NCBI RefSeq assembly: GCF_018919205.1
Contig: NZ_JAHLQN010000001.1
Location: forward strand, 682,001 to 746,000
Direction: 5' to 3'
DNA length: 64,000 nt
Source of the DNA: Dysosmobacter acutus
GTDB taxonomy: Bacteria > Bacillota > Clostridia > Oscillospirales > Oscillospiraceae
In this document: piece after piece, positions 1 through 7,707 of the stretch
Layout of the letters: each line of letters opens with the position of its first letter
Numbering within the stretch: the stretch's first letter is position 1
Notes under the pieces: model-generated
Seen by the model: only the letters and a program-made list of their open reading frames with translations
What the model was told of the DNA's origin: nothing
Database searches by the model: none
Made by a program: the position numbers and the translations under genes

Positions 1-1067
1 TGCTTTTCAAAATATCCGCCGGCGATGAATTTGGCCAGGGCGAACTGTTCAAAACTGGGCACGGTACAGGCGTAAAACCCTAACTCCCGACGGTAGCGCT
101 CCACCAGCAGGGGGGGCAGCACCATGTAGCTGATGCGCATGGAGGGGGCGATGGTCTGGGAAAAGGTATTCAGGTAGATCACCCTGCCCTGGCGGTCAAT
201 GCTCTGGAGAGTCTGGACAGGGCGGCCGGTGAAGCGGAACTCGCTGTCGTAGTCGTCCTCCAGGATGTAGCGCTCCGCGCCGGCCCAGCGCAGCAGCTCC
301 TGGCGGCGTCCGATGGGCATGGAGATGCCGGTGGGGTAATGGTGGGACGGGGAGACATGAGCCACCTGCGCTCCGGAGCGGCTCAGGTCTGAGACGCTCA
401 TCCCCCATTCGTCCAGGGGCACGCTGACGCAGTCCACGCCGTTGCTGCGGTAGATGCGCTCCGGCTTGGAGTAGCCCGGGTCCTCCACGGCAAAGCGGCG
501 GTCCCTGCCCAGCAGGAGGGTGATCATCTGATAGAGGTATTCCGTACCGGCGCCCACGATGATCTGCTCCGGTGAGACCTCCATGCCCCGGAAGCTGCGA
601 AGGTAGGCGGCGATGGCGCCGCGCAGCTCCTCCACGCCCTGGCTGGGAATGGGGAGAAGCAGCTTTTTGTCCTGCTCCGAGAGCACCTGGCGCATCAGCC
701 GGGACCAGGTGGCAAAGGGGAAGCGGGAGGGATCCACCCGGCCCCGGCCCAGGTCCAGCCGGTATTCCGCCGCCGGCTGAGGTGCAACGCCGGGCGGGGA
801 GGAGTGGGGGTCCTCCGGCGGATGCTCCACCCGGGAGACAAAAAAGCCCTTCCGGGGCATGGCGTAGATCCAGCCCTCCGACGAGAGCTGGGCGTAGGCG
901 TTTTCCACCGTGATGACGCTGATGTGCAGGTGGCGGGCCAGGCCGCGCTTGGAGGGCAGCCGCTGGTCGGGGGAGAGGCGCCGGCTGCGGATGTCCTCCC
1001 GGATGCAGCGGTAGAGATGGTTTTGCAGCGTCTCCGTCCCCCGGCTGTCCATGTCATATGTCAGCAT
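1..1067 (-). CDS. MocR/PdxR-family transcriptional regulator (GntR HTH fused to aminotransferase fold), partial
   Basis: About 355 codons are open to the window edge, so the C-terminus is missing. Residues 1-80 form a GntR winged helix, and residues from about 100 onward match a fold-type I aminotransferase. The EDDYDSEFRF segment with its conserved Asp and Tyr is visible. The segment that normally carries the PLP-binding lysine reads NTFSQTIAPSMRISY, with Gln (codon 156-158, residue 304) where the family has Lys. Family members sense PLP or amino compounds. The gene is divergent from an ECF S component, so it probably controls vitamin uptake, with B6 a guess from the family. Start ATG at 1067. 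Confidence 0.9.
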   Translation of the reverse strand, partial: MLTYDMDSRGTETLQNHLYRCIREDIRSRRLSPDQRLPSKRGLARHLHISVITVENAYAQLSSEGWIYAMPRKGFFVSRVEHPPEDPHSSPPGVAPQPAAEYRLDLGRGRVDPSRFPFATWSRLMRQVLSEQDKKLLLPIPSQGVEELRGAIAAYLRSFRGMEVSPEQIIVGAGTEYLYQMITLLLGRDRRFAVEDPGYSKPERIYRSNGVDCVSVPLDEWGMSVSDLSRSGAQVAHVSPSHHYPTGISMPIGRRQELLRWAGAERYILEDDYDSEFRFTGRPVQTLQSIDRQGRVIYLNTFSQTIAPSMRISYMVLPPLLVERYRRELGFYACTVPSFEQFALAKFIAGGYFEK

Positions 1068-1122
1068 CTGCCGCGCCTCCTTATCTGACCTTATAAAATA
1101 TTTGCAAAGTGGGCATTTCAAT

Positions 1123-1154
1123 CATACCACATCTGGGCTAAAATAGCCATACCA
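1123..1154. promoter_or_regulatory. Candidate MocR operator: direct repeat CATACCA x2
   Basis: The 128-bp divergent gap between the MocR gene and the ECF gene contains CATACCA at 1123-1129 and again at 1148-1154, 25 bp apart. Between them lies the inverted repeat GGCTA-AAA-TAGCC (1136-1148). MocR regulators commonly bind spaced direct repeats, so this is a reasonable operator candidate. The assignment is inference. Confidence 0.45.
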
Positions 1155-1195
1155 AAATGATCCAGCCCCGATTAAACGCCGGGGCAGGGAAAGGA

Positions 1196-1723
1196 ATGAG
1201 CGCTGCAATGGAAGAGAACAAGACAAGAAAAATCGTGATGACCGCGCTGCTGGCGGCCCTGACCATGGTGGCCACCTATGTGATCCGGATTCCCACGCCG
1301 ACCGGCGGGTATGTGAATCTGGGGGACACCATTGTGCTGCTGTCGGCCTTTTTGCTTGGGCCTGTGTACGGCATGATAGCCGGGGGCGTCGGCTCCGCGC
1401 TGGCGGACTTCTGGGCCGGCTATATGGCCTGGGTGCCGGCCACGCTGATTATCAAGGGCTGCATGGGTCTGGCGGCTGGACTGATGTACCGCGCCGTGGG
1501 CCACAAAAAGGCGGGGCTGATCCTCTCCGGACTGCCCTCCGAGCTCATCATGGTGTTCGGCTATTTCCTCTTTGAGGCGGCGCTCCTGGGCCAGGGACTG
1601 GGCGCGGCAGTGGGCATCCCGGCCAATCTTCTTCAGGGGGCCTTCGGTCTGGTGGCCGCCACGCTGCTCACCGGTGTGCTGCGCCGCAACAGCTATGTGC
1701 GCAGGGCATACCCCGCCCTGTAA
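1196..1723 (+). CDS. ECF transporter S component (vitamin-specificity subunit)
   Basis: A hydrophobic protein of 175 residues with about six membrane segments. The N-terminal stretch TRKIVMTALLAALTMVATY is typical of ECF S components, which bind a vitamin and dock on the shared EcfT/EcfA module. No EcfT or EcfA gene is next to it, so it probably uses a module encoded elsewhere (group II ECF). The ATG at 1196 sits behind GGGAAAGGA; an ATG at 1208 is an alternative. The divergent MocR regulator makes a pyridoxine-type substrate (PdxU-like) plausible but unproven. Confidence 0.82.
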   Translation: MSAAMEENKTRKIVMTALLAALTMVATYVIRIPTPTGGYVNLGDTIVLLSAFLLGPVYGMIAGGVGSALADFWAGYMAWVPATLIIKGCMGLAAGLMYRAVGHKKAGLILSGLPSELIMVFGYFLFEAALLGQGLGAAVGIPANLLQGAFGLVAATLLTGVLRRNSYVRRAYPAL

Positions 1724-1751
1724 AGTGCGTTTTGAAAAAAGACCCGCTCAG

Positions 1752-1790
1752 AAAAGAGCCGCCGTGAAACAACTCACGGCGGCTCTTTTT
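1752..1790. terminator. Bidirectional rho-independent terminator
   Basis: A perfect stem (arms 1752-1767 and 1774-1789, AAAAGAGCCGCCGTGA and its complement) with A-rich and T-rich flanks serves the convergent ECF and metallo-hydrolase genes. Confidence 0.9.
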
Positions 1791-2493
1791 ATGTCAGGTC
1801 CCAGCTTTGGCCCCGGTGGGTGATGGAGGCCACCGGAGCGCTCAATTGGGGATAGTCGGCGCGGAAGGTCTCGATCAGGCCGTAGTCATCCCAGAGATGC
1901 ATGGGAAAAACGCGGTCGGCCTGGGCTATCTCCAGAAGGTAGACAAGGCCAAGGGCGTAGTCCCCCTCCTGCCGGGGGTCCAGCGGGGCGAAGCACAGAT
2001 CAAGATGAGTCCCCCGAAGCGGCTCGATGAAGCGCTTGAAGTTGGCCTCCATATTGTGGTTGTAAGCTTCGCTCTCCCCGGCCCAGGCCCACCAGTTGAG
2101 ATCGCCGGCATGGTAGACCCGGCGGCCGTTGTAGGTGAGCAAAAAAGCCGCGCCTTCGTCGGTGGAGGGGAGGGTCCGGACGCTCAGGGGGCCCAGGTTC
2201 ACCGTCTCCCTTCGGCCTACAAATAAAATCTCCGCGTGTTCCGGCACGCTGTACTCCTCCCGCTTCCGCTCCGTCAGGCGGATGTCTTTGGACAGGATAT
2301 AGCGCACATCCGGGTGGGGCAGCCGGAAGATGGCCGGGTTAAAATGATCGGCGTGGCGGTGGCTGACAAAGACCAGCAGGGGCTTATCAGGCAAAAGGGG
2401 CGGGAGCGTGCCGTTGTAGTAATCAAAGAGCCAGTACTGCTCCGGCCATTCCACCAGAAAGCCGGAGTGGCCGATGTAGGTGACGCGGATCAT
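1789..2493 (-). CDS. MBL-fold metallo-hydrolase
   Basis: A 234-residue protein of the metallo-beta-lactamase fold. The metal-binding motif SHRHADH is at residues 44-50 (HxHxDH), with further His/Asp ligands in the GGD-like HAGDLNW region. It resembles the short UlaG-like hydrolases, and the substrate cannot be read from sequence. It is the last of four overlapping genes: its ATG overlaps the stop of the YbjQ-like gene by 4 bp, so translation is probably coupled. The operon is led by a MerR regulator. Confidence 0.85.
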   Translation of the reverse strand: MIRVTYIGHSGFLVEWPEQYWLFDYYNGTLPPLLPDKPLLVFVSHRHADHFNPAIFRLPHPDVRYILSKDIRLTERKREEYSVPEHAEILFVGRRETVNLGPLSVRTLPSTDEGAAFLLTYNGRRVYHAGDLNWWAWAGESEAYNHNMEANFKRFIEPLRGTHLDLCFAPLDPRQEGDYALGLVYLLEIAQADRVFPMHLWDDYGLIETFRADYPQLSAPVASITHRGQSWDLT

Positions 2494-2801
2494 TTGAATC
2501 TGACGGCCGTGCCGTAGGCCACCACCTCGGCGGCGCCCTGCATCACCGAGGAGGAGGCATAGCGGACATTGACCACGGCGTCGGCGCCCAGGGCCTCGGC
2601 CGCGTCGGCCATGCGCTTGGTGGCAATCTGGCGGGCCTCATTGAGCATCTCCGTATAGCCCACGATTTCACCGCCCACCAGAGTCTTCATGCCGGCCATA
2701 AAGTCCCGGCCGAAGTTTTTGCTGTAGACCACGGTGCCTTTCACAATGTCCATGGCCTCAAAGTCCTGGCCGGGAATGTAATCAATAGTGACAAGCTTCA
2801 T
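2490..2801 (-). CDS. YbjQ/UPF0145 family protein
   Basis: A 103-residue protein with the family hallmarks: an N-terminal strand, a central GYTEMLNEARQIA helix, and the GADAVVNVRY segment. The family forms small homo-oligomers, has been called heavy-metal-binding-like, and has no settled function. It overlaps the upstream membrane-protein gene by 20 bp and the downstream hydrolase gene by 4 bp. Third gene of the MerR operon. Confidence 0.87.
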   Translation of the reverse strand: MKLVTIDYIPGQDFEAMDIVKGTVVYSKNFGRDFMAGMKTLVGGEIVGYTEMLNEARQIATKRMADAAEALGADAVVNVRYASSSVMQGAAEVVAYGTAVRFK

Positions 2802-3045
2802 CTTCTTCTCCTCCTTGAATTTCCTGTAATCTCTCCCGCAGGCTGTACGCCAGCGGAAGGATGCAGATTGTGTTGACGGCCGCGAAAAATACCAGCAGGC
2901 CGGATAAAAAGCCGCCTAAGTCAAACCTGCCGCGCACTATGAGCAGCACAAACGCGGAAAAAAGCAGCAAAAAGCCGTTGATGAGAGTGGACAAAACGGC
3001 CTGACGGCGGCGGTGGCGTTTCGCGGACTCAATAGTTTCTGGCAT
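2782..3045 (-). CDS. Small two-helix membrane protein
   Basis: An 87-residue protein with a basic N-terminus (KRHRRR) and two predicted membrane helices at about 15-37 and 43-67, followed by an acidic tail. I do not recognise a family. It overlaps the MerR gene by 17 bp and the YbjQ-like gene by 20 bp. Its membrane character matches the C-terminal anchor of the MerR regulator, so the two may interact in the membrane; that is inference. Confidence 0.75.
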   Translation of the reverse strand: MPETIESAKRHRRRQAVLSTLINGFLLLFSAFVLLIVRGRFDLGGFLSGLLVFFAAVNTICILPLAYSLRERLQEIQGGEEDEACHY

Positions 3046-3682
3046 CGTCTTCCTCCCCCTTTCCGATCTCGCGAATGCGCAGAATCATGGCCAGCACCAC
3101 GCCTAAGATCACCGCCACGGGGATGGCGATAAACAGCACAAGCAGGGGCATGGGCGGCGCGCCCTGGGGATCGGTTTCCGCGGCCCAGACGAAGAGCCAG
3201 ACCAGGGCGCCCATCAGGACGGTCATCAAAATCGTAATGACCACCGGCGCCACGTAGCGGATGCGTTTGGTATCGTTTTTCTGCTTATCCATAAAGGTGG
3301 TTCCCTCCCGTTCCATCTGCTCCAGCCGGACCAGCAGCGCTCCGGCGTCCAGACTGCTCAGAGGCTGGTCCTGTTCCTGCAATGAGGCGCACAGCCCCAT
3401 AGCCTGTTCCAGATTTTTGGTCTCCCGCTCCAGCGTCACAAGGTGGCGGCGCATGCCGTCGCTCAGGGTGTGGGCGCCGCTCTGCATCTTCCGGATTTCT
3501 TCCAGGGGCAGGCCTAACTTCCGCAGCAGCTTAATCCGCTGCAACGCTTCCACATCCTCTTCCTGATAGTCCCGGTACCCGTTTTCACTGTTGCGCCGGG
3601 GGGTCAGCAGGCCCTCCTGTTCGTAAAAGCGGATATTTTTCTTTGTGACGCCCACCAGCGCCTCCACTTCGTTGATCTTCAG
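3029..3682 (-). CDS. MerR-family regulator with C-terminal membrane anchor
   Basis: A 217-residue protein. Residues 1-70 are a MerR winged helix (KKNIRFYEQEGLLTPRR), 80-135 a coiled-coil dimerisation segment, and two membrane helices lie at about 143-167 and 178-202. No ATG fits. The best start is a CTG at 3682, placed after a perfect AAGGAGGTGA site and giving the usual MKINEV N-terminus; GTG at 3691 would lie inside that site. The longer frame reaching back to 3883 runs through the promoter and is not credible. It heads a four-gene overlapping operon and probably regulates itself. Confidence 0.85.
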   Translation of the reverse strand: MKINEVEALVGVTKKNIRFYEQEGLLTPRRNSENGYRDYQEEDVEALQRIKLLRKLGLPLEEIRKMQSGAHTLSDGMRRHLVTLERETKNLEQAMGLCASLQEQDQPLSSLDAGALLVRLEQMEREGTTFMDKQKNDTKRIRYVAPVVITILMTVLMGALVWLFVWAAETDPQGAPPMPLLVLFIAIPVAVILGVVLAMILRIREIGKGEEDDARNY

Positions 3683-3707
3683 CTTCTTCACCTCCTTGGC
3701 TGACCTA

Positions 3708-3738
3708 ACTATATACCTTCCAGAAGGGGGAAGGTCAA
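3708..3738 (-). promoter_or_regulatory. MerR-type promoter with 19-bp spacer and operator dyad
   Basis: On the minus strand the -35 TTGACC (3733-3738) and -10 TATAGT (3708-3713) are 19 bp apart. The spacer region holds a perfect 7-bp dyad: ACCTTCC at 3715-3721 and GGAAGGT at 3729-3735. The long spacer with a dyad between the boxes is the hallmark of promoters that MerR proteins untwist. Confidence 0.85.
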
Positions 3739-3859
3739 GAGAAATTTTATAAATTGAGAAAAAACCGACCCAAGGCGGCGGATTGCCGGATTTTGGCCCT
3801 TCAACGCACCGGCGGGAAAGAGAAAAGGGAAAATGCGAATGGAAAAAGACTTCAGGATT

Positions 3860-3868
3860 TGATATAAT
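3860..3868 (+). promoter_or_regulatory. Extended -10 promoter element for the radical SAM-mutY operon
   Basis: TGATATAAT forms an extended -10 (TG plus TATAAT at 3863-3868), 50 bp before the first gene. No convincing -35 is visible. Confidence 0.5.
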
Positions 3869-3918
3869 CAAAAACAGCATCAAAAAGGTTCCAGCTGCTG
3901 GAGCCGGGAAGGAGCGGC

Positions 3919-4752
3919 ATGTTCAAACGGATTTATGTGGAGATCACCAACCGCTGCAACCTCCGCTGCGCGTTTTGCCCCGGCACGGCGCGGCCCCTCC
4001 GGGACATGGAGGAGGGGGAGTTTTCCACGGTGCTCTCCCGCCTGAGGGGAAAGACGCGCTATCTCTATTTCCACGTGATGGGCGAGCCGCTGCTCCATCC
4101 CCGGCTGGGACGGTTCCTTGCCCTGGCGGACCAGGAGGGCTTTCGGGTCTGCCTGACCACCAACGGTACGCTGCTCTCCCGCCGGGAGGGAGAGCTGCTG
4201 GACGCGCCGGCGCTTCACAAGGTGTCCGTCTCCCTCCACAGCTTTGAGGGCAACGGCGGCGCGGATATGGTCCCCTACCTCAAGCAGTGCTGGGCGTTTT
4301 GCCGCGAGGCGTCGGACCGGGGCGTCCTCTGTGTGCTGCGGCTTTGGAACGAGGGAGGAGAGGAACTCCGCAACGAGGAGATTCTCCGCTTTCTTGAGGC
4401 GGAGGCTGGACCCCGGGAGAGCTGGGCCAGGCCCCGTCCCAACACCTGGCGGTTAAGGGAACGGATTTATCTTGAGAGGGACAGCAAGTTTGACTGGCCG
4501 GATCTGGAGGCGGAGGAGAAGGATACGCAGTTTTGCTACGCTCTGCGCCGCCAGGCGGCGGTGCTGTGCGACGGCACGGTGGTGCCCTGCTGCCTGGATC
4601 ACGAGGGGGACCTGGCAATAGGAAACCTGCTGTACCAGGAGTTAGACGAGATTTTGAGCTCCCACAGAGCCCGGGCCATATACGACGGGTTTTCCCATCG
4701 CCGTCCGGCGGAGGAGCTGTGCCGCCGCTGCGGCTACGCCAACCGATTTTGA
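3919..4752 (+). CDS. Radical SAM/SPASM-domain protein
   Basis: A 277-residue protein. CNLRCAFC at residues 13-20 binds the 4Fe-4S cluster used to cleave S-adenosylmethionine, and MGEPLLHP and TTNGTLL are typical of the barrel. C-terminal cysteines (FCYALR, CDGTVVPCCLD, LCRRCGY) form a SPASM-like auxiliary cluster site. The substrate is unknown. It is the first gene of a five-gene operon with mutY, a DUF6487 protein, tdk and a PflX-like enzyme. The ATG follows AAGGAGCGGC. Confidence 0.85.
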   Translation: MFKRIYVEITNRCNLRCAFCPGTARPLRDMEEGEFSTVLSRLRGKTRYLYFHVMGEPLLHPRLGRFLALADQEGFRVCLTTNGTLLSRREGELLDAPALHKVSVSLHSFEGNGGADMVPYLKQCWAFCREASDRGVLCVLRLWNEGGEELRNEEILRFLEAEAGPRESWARPRPNTWRLRERIYLERDSKFDWPDLEAEEKDTQFCYALRRQAAVLCDGTVVPCCLDHEGDLAIGNLLYQELDEILSSHRARAIYDGFSHRRPAEELCRRCGYANRF

Positions 4753-4760
4753 GAGGATTT

Positions 4761-5840
4761 ATGAATCAGGAAAGACTGAGACAACTCACCGTGCCGCTCC
4801 TTGGGTGGTATGAGCGAAACGCCCGGGAGCTTCCCTGGCGAGAGACGCCGGCCAACGCCTACCACGTGTGGATTTCGGAGATCATGCTCCAACAGACCCG
4901 GGTGGCGGCGGTACGGGAGTATTATGCCCGCTTCCTCAGGGAATTTCCCACCATAGAGGCCTTGGCCCAGGGAGAGGAAGAGCGGCTGATGAAGTGCTGG
5001 GAGGGGCTGGGCTACTACAGCCGTGCAAGGAACCTGCAAAAAGCCGCCCGCCAGACCATGGAGCGCTTCGGCGGCGAGCTGCCCCGGACCTATGAGGAGC
5101 TGACGGGCCTGCCCGGCATCGGGGACTATACCGCAGGGGCCATCCTGTCCATCGCCCAGGGCCAGCGCGTCCCGGCGGTGGACGGCAATGTGCTGCGCCT
5201 GGCGGCGCGGATCATGGACTGCGATGAGGACATCGCCGACGTAAAGGTCCGCAGGCGCTTTCGCGCTTGGGTGGAGGAGGCGCTGCCTCCGGCGGAGCGC
5301 TGCGGGGACTACAACCAGGCCATGATGGACCTGGGGGCCACGGTGTGCCTGCCCAACGCCGAGCCCATGTGCCTGCTGTGCCCGGGACGGGACTTGTGCG
5401 CCGGCCGGGAGGCGGGCCGTCAGTCGTCGCTTCCCGTAAAGGCGCCGAAAAAGAAGAGGCGTGTGGAGGAGCGCACCGTGTTTGTCCTTCTCTCCGGCCG
5501 GGGCGCCGCGCTGCGCCGGAGGCCGGAGACCGGACTTCTGGCCGGCCTGTGGGAGTTTCCCAATGTGGAAGGGGCGCTTGGCGAAGAGGAGGCGGCCCGG
5601 GTTTTGGAGCGCTGGGGCGTTGAGACGCTCCGGTGGGAAAAACGAATCGCCGCCAAGCACATCTTCACCCATGTGGAGTGGCACATGACCGGCTATGTGC
5701 TGCTCTGCCGGCCCTCCGGCCCTGCGGATTTCTGCTGGGCAGAGGGACGGGACTTTGCCGATAAGACAGTGCCCACGGCCTTTGCCCGGTTCCGGGACGA
5801 GGCGCTGGAACATTTAGAGAGACAGGGGAGGATCAAGTGA
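4761..5840 (+). CDS. mutY: A/G-specific adenine DNA glycosylase MutY
   Basis: A 359-residue protein that removes adenine mispaired with 8-oxoguanine. It has the catalytic Glu40 in the SEIMLQQTRV helix, a helix-hairpin-helix LPGIGDYTA (117-125), catalytic Asp141 in VDGNVLR, and four iron-sulfur cysteines (196, 204, 207, 213). The C-terminal NUDIX-like domain that reads 8-oxoguanine is present. The ATG at 4761 follows GAGAGGATTT, 9 bp after the radical SAM stop; the longer upstream frame lies inside that gene. The next gene overlaps its stop. Confidence 0.96.
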   Translation: MNQERLRQLTVPLLGWYERNARELPWRETPANAYHVWISEIMLQQTRVAAVREYYARFLREFPTIEALAQGEEERLMKCWEGLGYYSRARNLQKAARQTMERFGGELPRTYEELTGLPGIGDYTAGAILSIAQGQRVPAVDGNVLRLAARIMDCDEDIADVKVRRRFRAWVEEALPPAERCGDYNQAMMDLGATVCLPNAEPMCLLCPGRDLCAGREAGRQSSLPVKAPKKKRRVEERTVFVLLSGRGAALRRRPETGLLAGLWEFPNVEGALGEEEAARVLERWGVETLRWEKRIAAKHIFTHVEWHMTGYVLLCRPSGPADFCWAEGRDFADKTVPTAFARFRDEALEHLERQGRIK

Positions 5841-6187
5841 GTATGGCGGTTTGGGAAAAAGAGCGGGAGCCCTGGGACGAGCCCCGTAGAAGTCCGCCCA
5901 AAGAGGAAAAATTACCCCAGTGCTGCCCCTGGTGCGGCGGCGAAATGAGCCTGGGCCATCTTCTGGCCAAGGGCGGCGGCGCCGTCTGGTGGGTGCGGGG
6001 GGAGATCGAGTGGAAGAGCAAGCTGATCGGACCGGACCCCAATCAATCGCTGCGGGTGGATGACGAGGGAGTACTCTTTACGTACAAGACCGCCTGGTAC
6101 TGCCCCAAGTGCGAGAAGATGACCATCGACGCCGTCGGGATGAGCCCGCCCTACGGCTCCGGAGAGTATAGCCGAAAAGAGGATTGA
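5837..6187 (+). CDS. DUF6487 (PF20097) zinc-ribbon-like protein
   Basis: A 116-residue protein with two cysteine pairs (CPWCGG near residue 30 and CPKC near residue 92) separated by a hydrophobic WWVRGEIEWK segment. This is the layout of the PF20097 family, whose function is unknown. The GTG start at 5837 overlaps the mutY stop (GTGA); an in-frame ATG at 5843 is an alternative. It sits between mutY and tdk. Confidence 0.8.
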   Translation: MSMAVWEKEREPWDEPRRSPPKEEKLPQCCPWCGGEMSLGHLLAKGGGAVWWVRGEIEWKSKLIGPDPNQSLRVDDEGVLFTYKTAWYCPKCEKMTIDAVGMSPPYGSGEYSRKED

Positions 6188-6189
6188 GC

Positions 6190-6783
6190 ATGGCGCAGCT
6201 TTACTTCAAATACGGGGCCATGGGGTCCAGCAAGACCGCCAACGCCCTGATGGTACATTACAATTACGACGAGCGGGGGCAGAAGGCCCTGCTGGTGAAG
6301 CCCCGGCTGGACAGCAGGGGCGGAGATCATATGGTGGTCTCCCGCATCGGTCTGAGCCATCCCTGCGTCTACTTTGACGAGCTGGAGGCCATGGGGGAGG
6401 CGGAGCTGGAGGAGTTTGCCTGCATCATCGTGGACGAGGCCCAGTTCCTCAGCCGGGAGGAGGTCCGCCATCTGGTGCACCTTGTGGACGATCTGGACAT
6501 CCCGGTGATCTGCTATGGGCTGCGCTCGGACTTCAAGGGAGAGCTTTTTCCCGGCAGCTATGAGCTGCTGGTGATGGCCGACAAGATTGAAGAGGTGAAG
6601 ACCATCTGCTGGTGCGGCCGGAAGGCCACCTTCAACGCCCGCTTTGACGCGCAGGGCCATGTGCTCAAGGAAGGGGAACAGGTGGTGATAGGCGCGGGAG
6701 AGAAGTACACCAGCCTCTGCCGCCGCCACTGGAGGGAAGGCAATCTGGGCCCGGGATTTCAGGTGAAGAGAGATGATCTGTGA
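6190..6783 (+). CDS. tdk: Thymidine kinase
   Basis: A 197-residue type II thymidine kinase of nucleotide salvage. The P-loop is GAMGSSKT (9-16), the catalytic DEAQF motif follows, and the structural zinc site is formed by CWC and CRRH. I chose the ATG at 6190 behind AAGAGGATTGAGC; a TTG at 6184 is the upstream option. The coding end overlaps the next gene by 11 bp. Confidence 0.95.
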   Translation: MAQLYFKYGAMGSSKTANALMVHYNYDERGQKALLVKPRLDSRGGDHMVVSRIGLSHPCVYFDELEAMGEAELEEFACIIVDEAQFLSREEVRHLVHLVDDLDIPVICYGLRSDFKGELFPGSYELLVMADKIEEVKTICWCGRKATFNARFDAQGHVLKEGEQVVIGAGEKYTSLCRRHWREGNLGPGFQVKRDDL

Positions 6784-7642
6784 CATTTGCCCCCGCCGCT
6801 GCGCCGCGGAGCGGACGGTACATTCCGGGACCGGGGTGTGCGCCATGCCCGCGACAGTGCGGATCGCCCGGGCCGGCCTCCACTTCTGGGAGGAGCCCTG
6901 CATCAGCGGGGAGCGGGGCTCAGGAGCCATCTTCTTCTCCGGATGTAACCTGCGCTGCTGCTTTTGCCAGAACGGAGCCATCAGCGCCGGCGGATTCGGA
7001 AAGGCCGTTTCCACGGACCGGCTGCGCCGGATTATGGAGGAGCTGGTGTCCCAGGGAGCCCACAACATCAATCTGGTGACGCCCACCCACTTTACCCCCT
7101 GGATTTTGGAGGCGCTTCGAAAGCCCCTTGGTGTGCCTGTGGTGTGGAACTGCGGGGGCTACGAGACGGTGGAGACGCTGCGCACGCTGGAGGGAAAGGT
7201 GCAGGTCTACCTGCCGGATTTGAAGTATGCTATGGCGGAGATCGCACTGCGCTACTCCCGGGCGGCGGACTATTTCGACTATGCCTCCTCCGCCATCCTT
7301 GAGATGTTCCGCCAGACGGGCCCCTATCAGATGGAGGACGGTCTGCTGCGCCGGGGCGTGGTCATCCGCCATCTGGTGCTGCCGGGCCAGCTGGAGAACA
7401 CCCGCCGGTGCATCGACTGGGTGGCGGAGCAGTTCCGCCCCGGAGACGTGCTCTTTTCCCTCATGGCGCAGTATACGCCCCAGCCGGACGGCCCCCGGGA
7501 GCTTGGCCGCCACGTGACGGCGGCGGAATACCGCGCCGCGGTGGAATACATGGAAAACTGCGGCATTGTGGACGGATTTACCCAGGAGCGCACCTCGGCC
7601 AGAGAGGAGTACACCCCGCCCTTTGACCTGACCGGCGTGTGA
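6773..7642 (+). CDS. PflX-like radical SAM protein (COG1313)
   Basis: A 289-residue protein related to pyruvate formate-lyase activating enzymes. An N-terminal cysteine cluster (CDICPRRC) precedes the radical SAM motif CNLRCCFC (58-65). The length and N-terminal extension match the COG1313/PflX group, whose true substrate is unknown. No pyruvate formate-lyase gene is nearby. It is the last gene of the operon and is followed by a strong terminator. Confidence 0.85.
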   Translation: MICDICPRRCAAERTVHSGTGVCAMPATVRIARAGLHFWEEPCISGERGSGAIFFSGCNLRCCFCQNGAISAGGFGKAVSTDRLRRIMEELVSQGAHNINLVTPTHFTPWILEALRKPLGVPVVWNCGGYETVETLRTLEGKVQVYLPDLKYAMAEIALRYSRAADYFDYASSAILEMFRQTGPYQMEDGLLRRGVVIRHLVLPGQLENTRRCIDWVAEQFRPGDVLFSLMAQYTPQPDGPRELGRHVTAAEYRAAVEYMENCGIVDGFTQERTSAREEYTPPFDLTGV

Positions 7643-7672
7643 GCCGCCGTGGGAATAGAGGGGGAAAGAAGG

Positions 7673-7707
7673 ACCGGCCCCGCGGCAAAGCCGCGGGGCC
7701 GGTTTTT
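7673..7707 (+). terminator. Rho-independent terminator
   Basis: A 14-bp perfect GC-rich stem (7673-7686 and 7690-7703) with an AAA loop is followed by TTTTT. It overlaps the last codon of the convergent flavin reductase gene. Confidence 0.92.

Noticed and set aside
4734..5813. Minus-strand reading frame of 359 codons opposite mutY
   Set aside because: Composition-driven shadow of a clear mutY gene.
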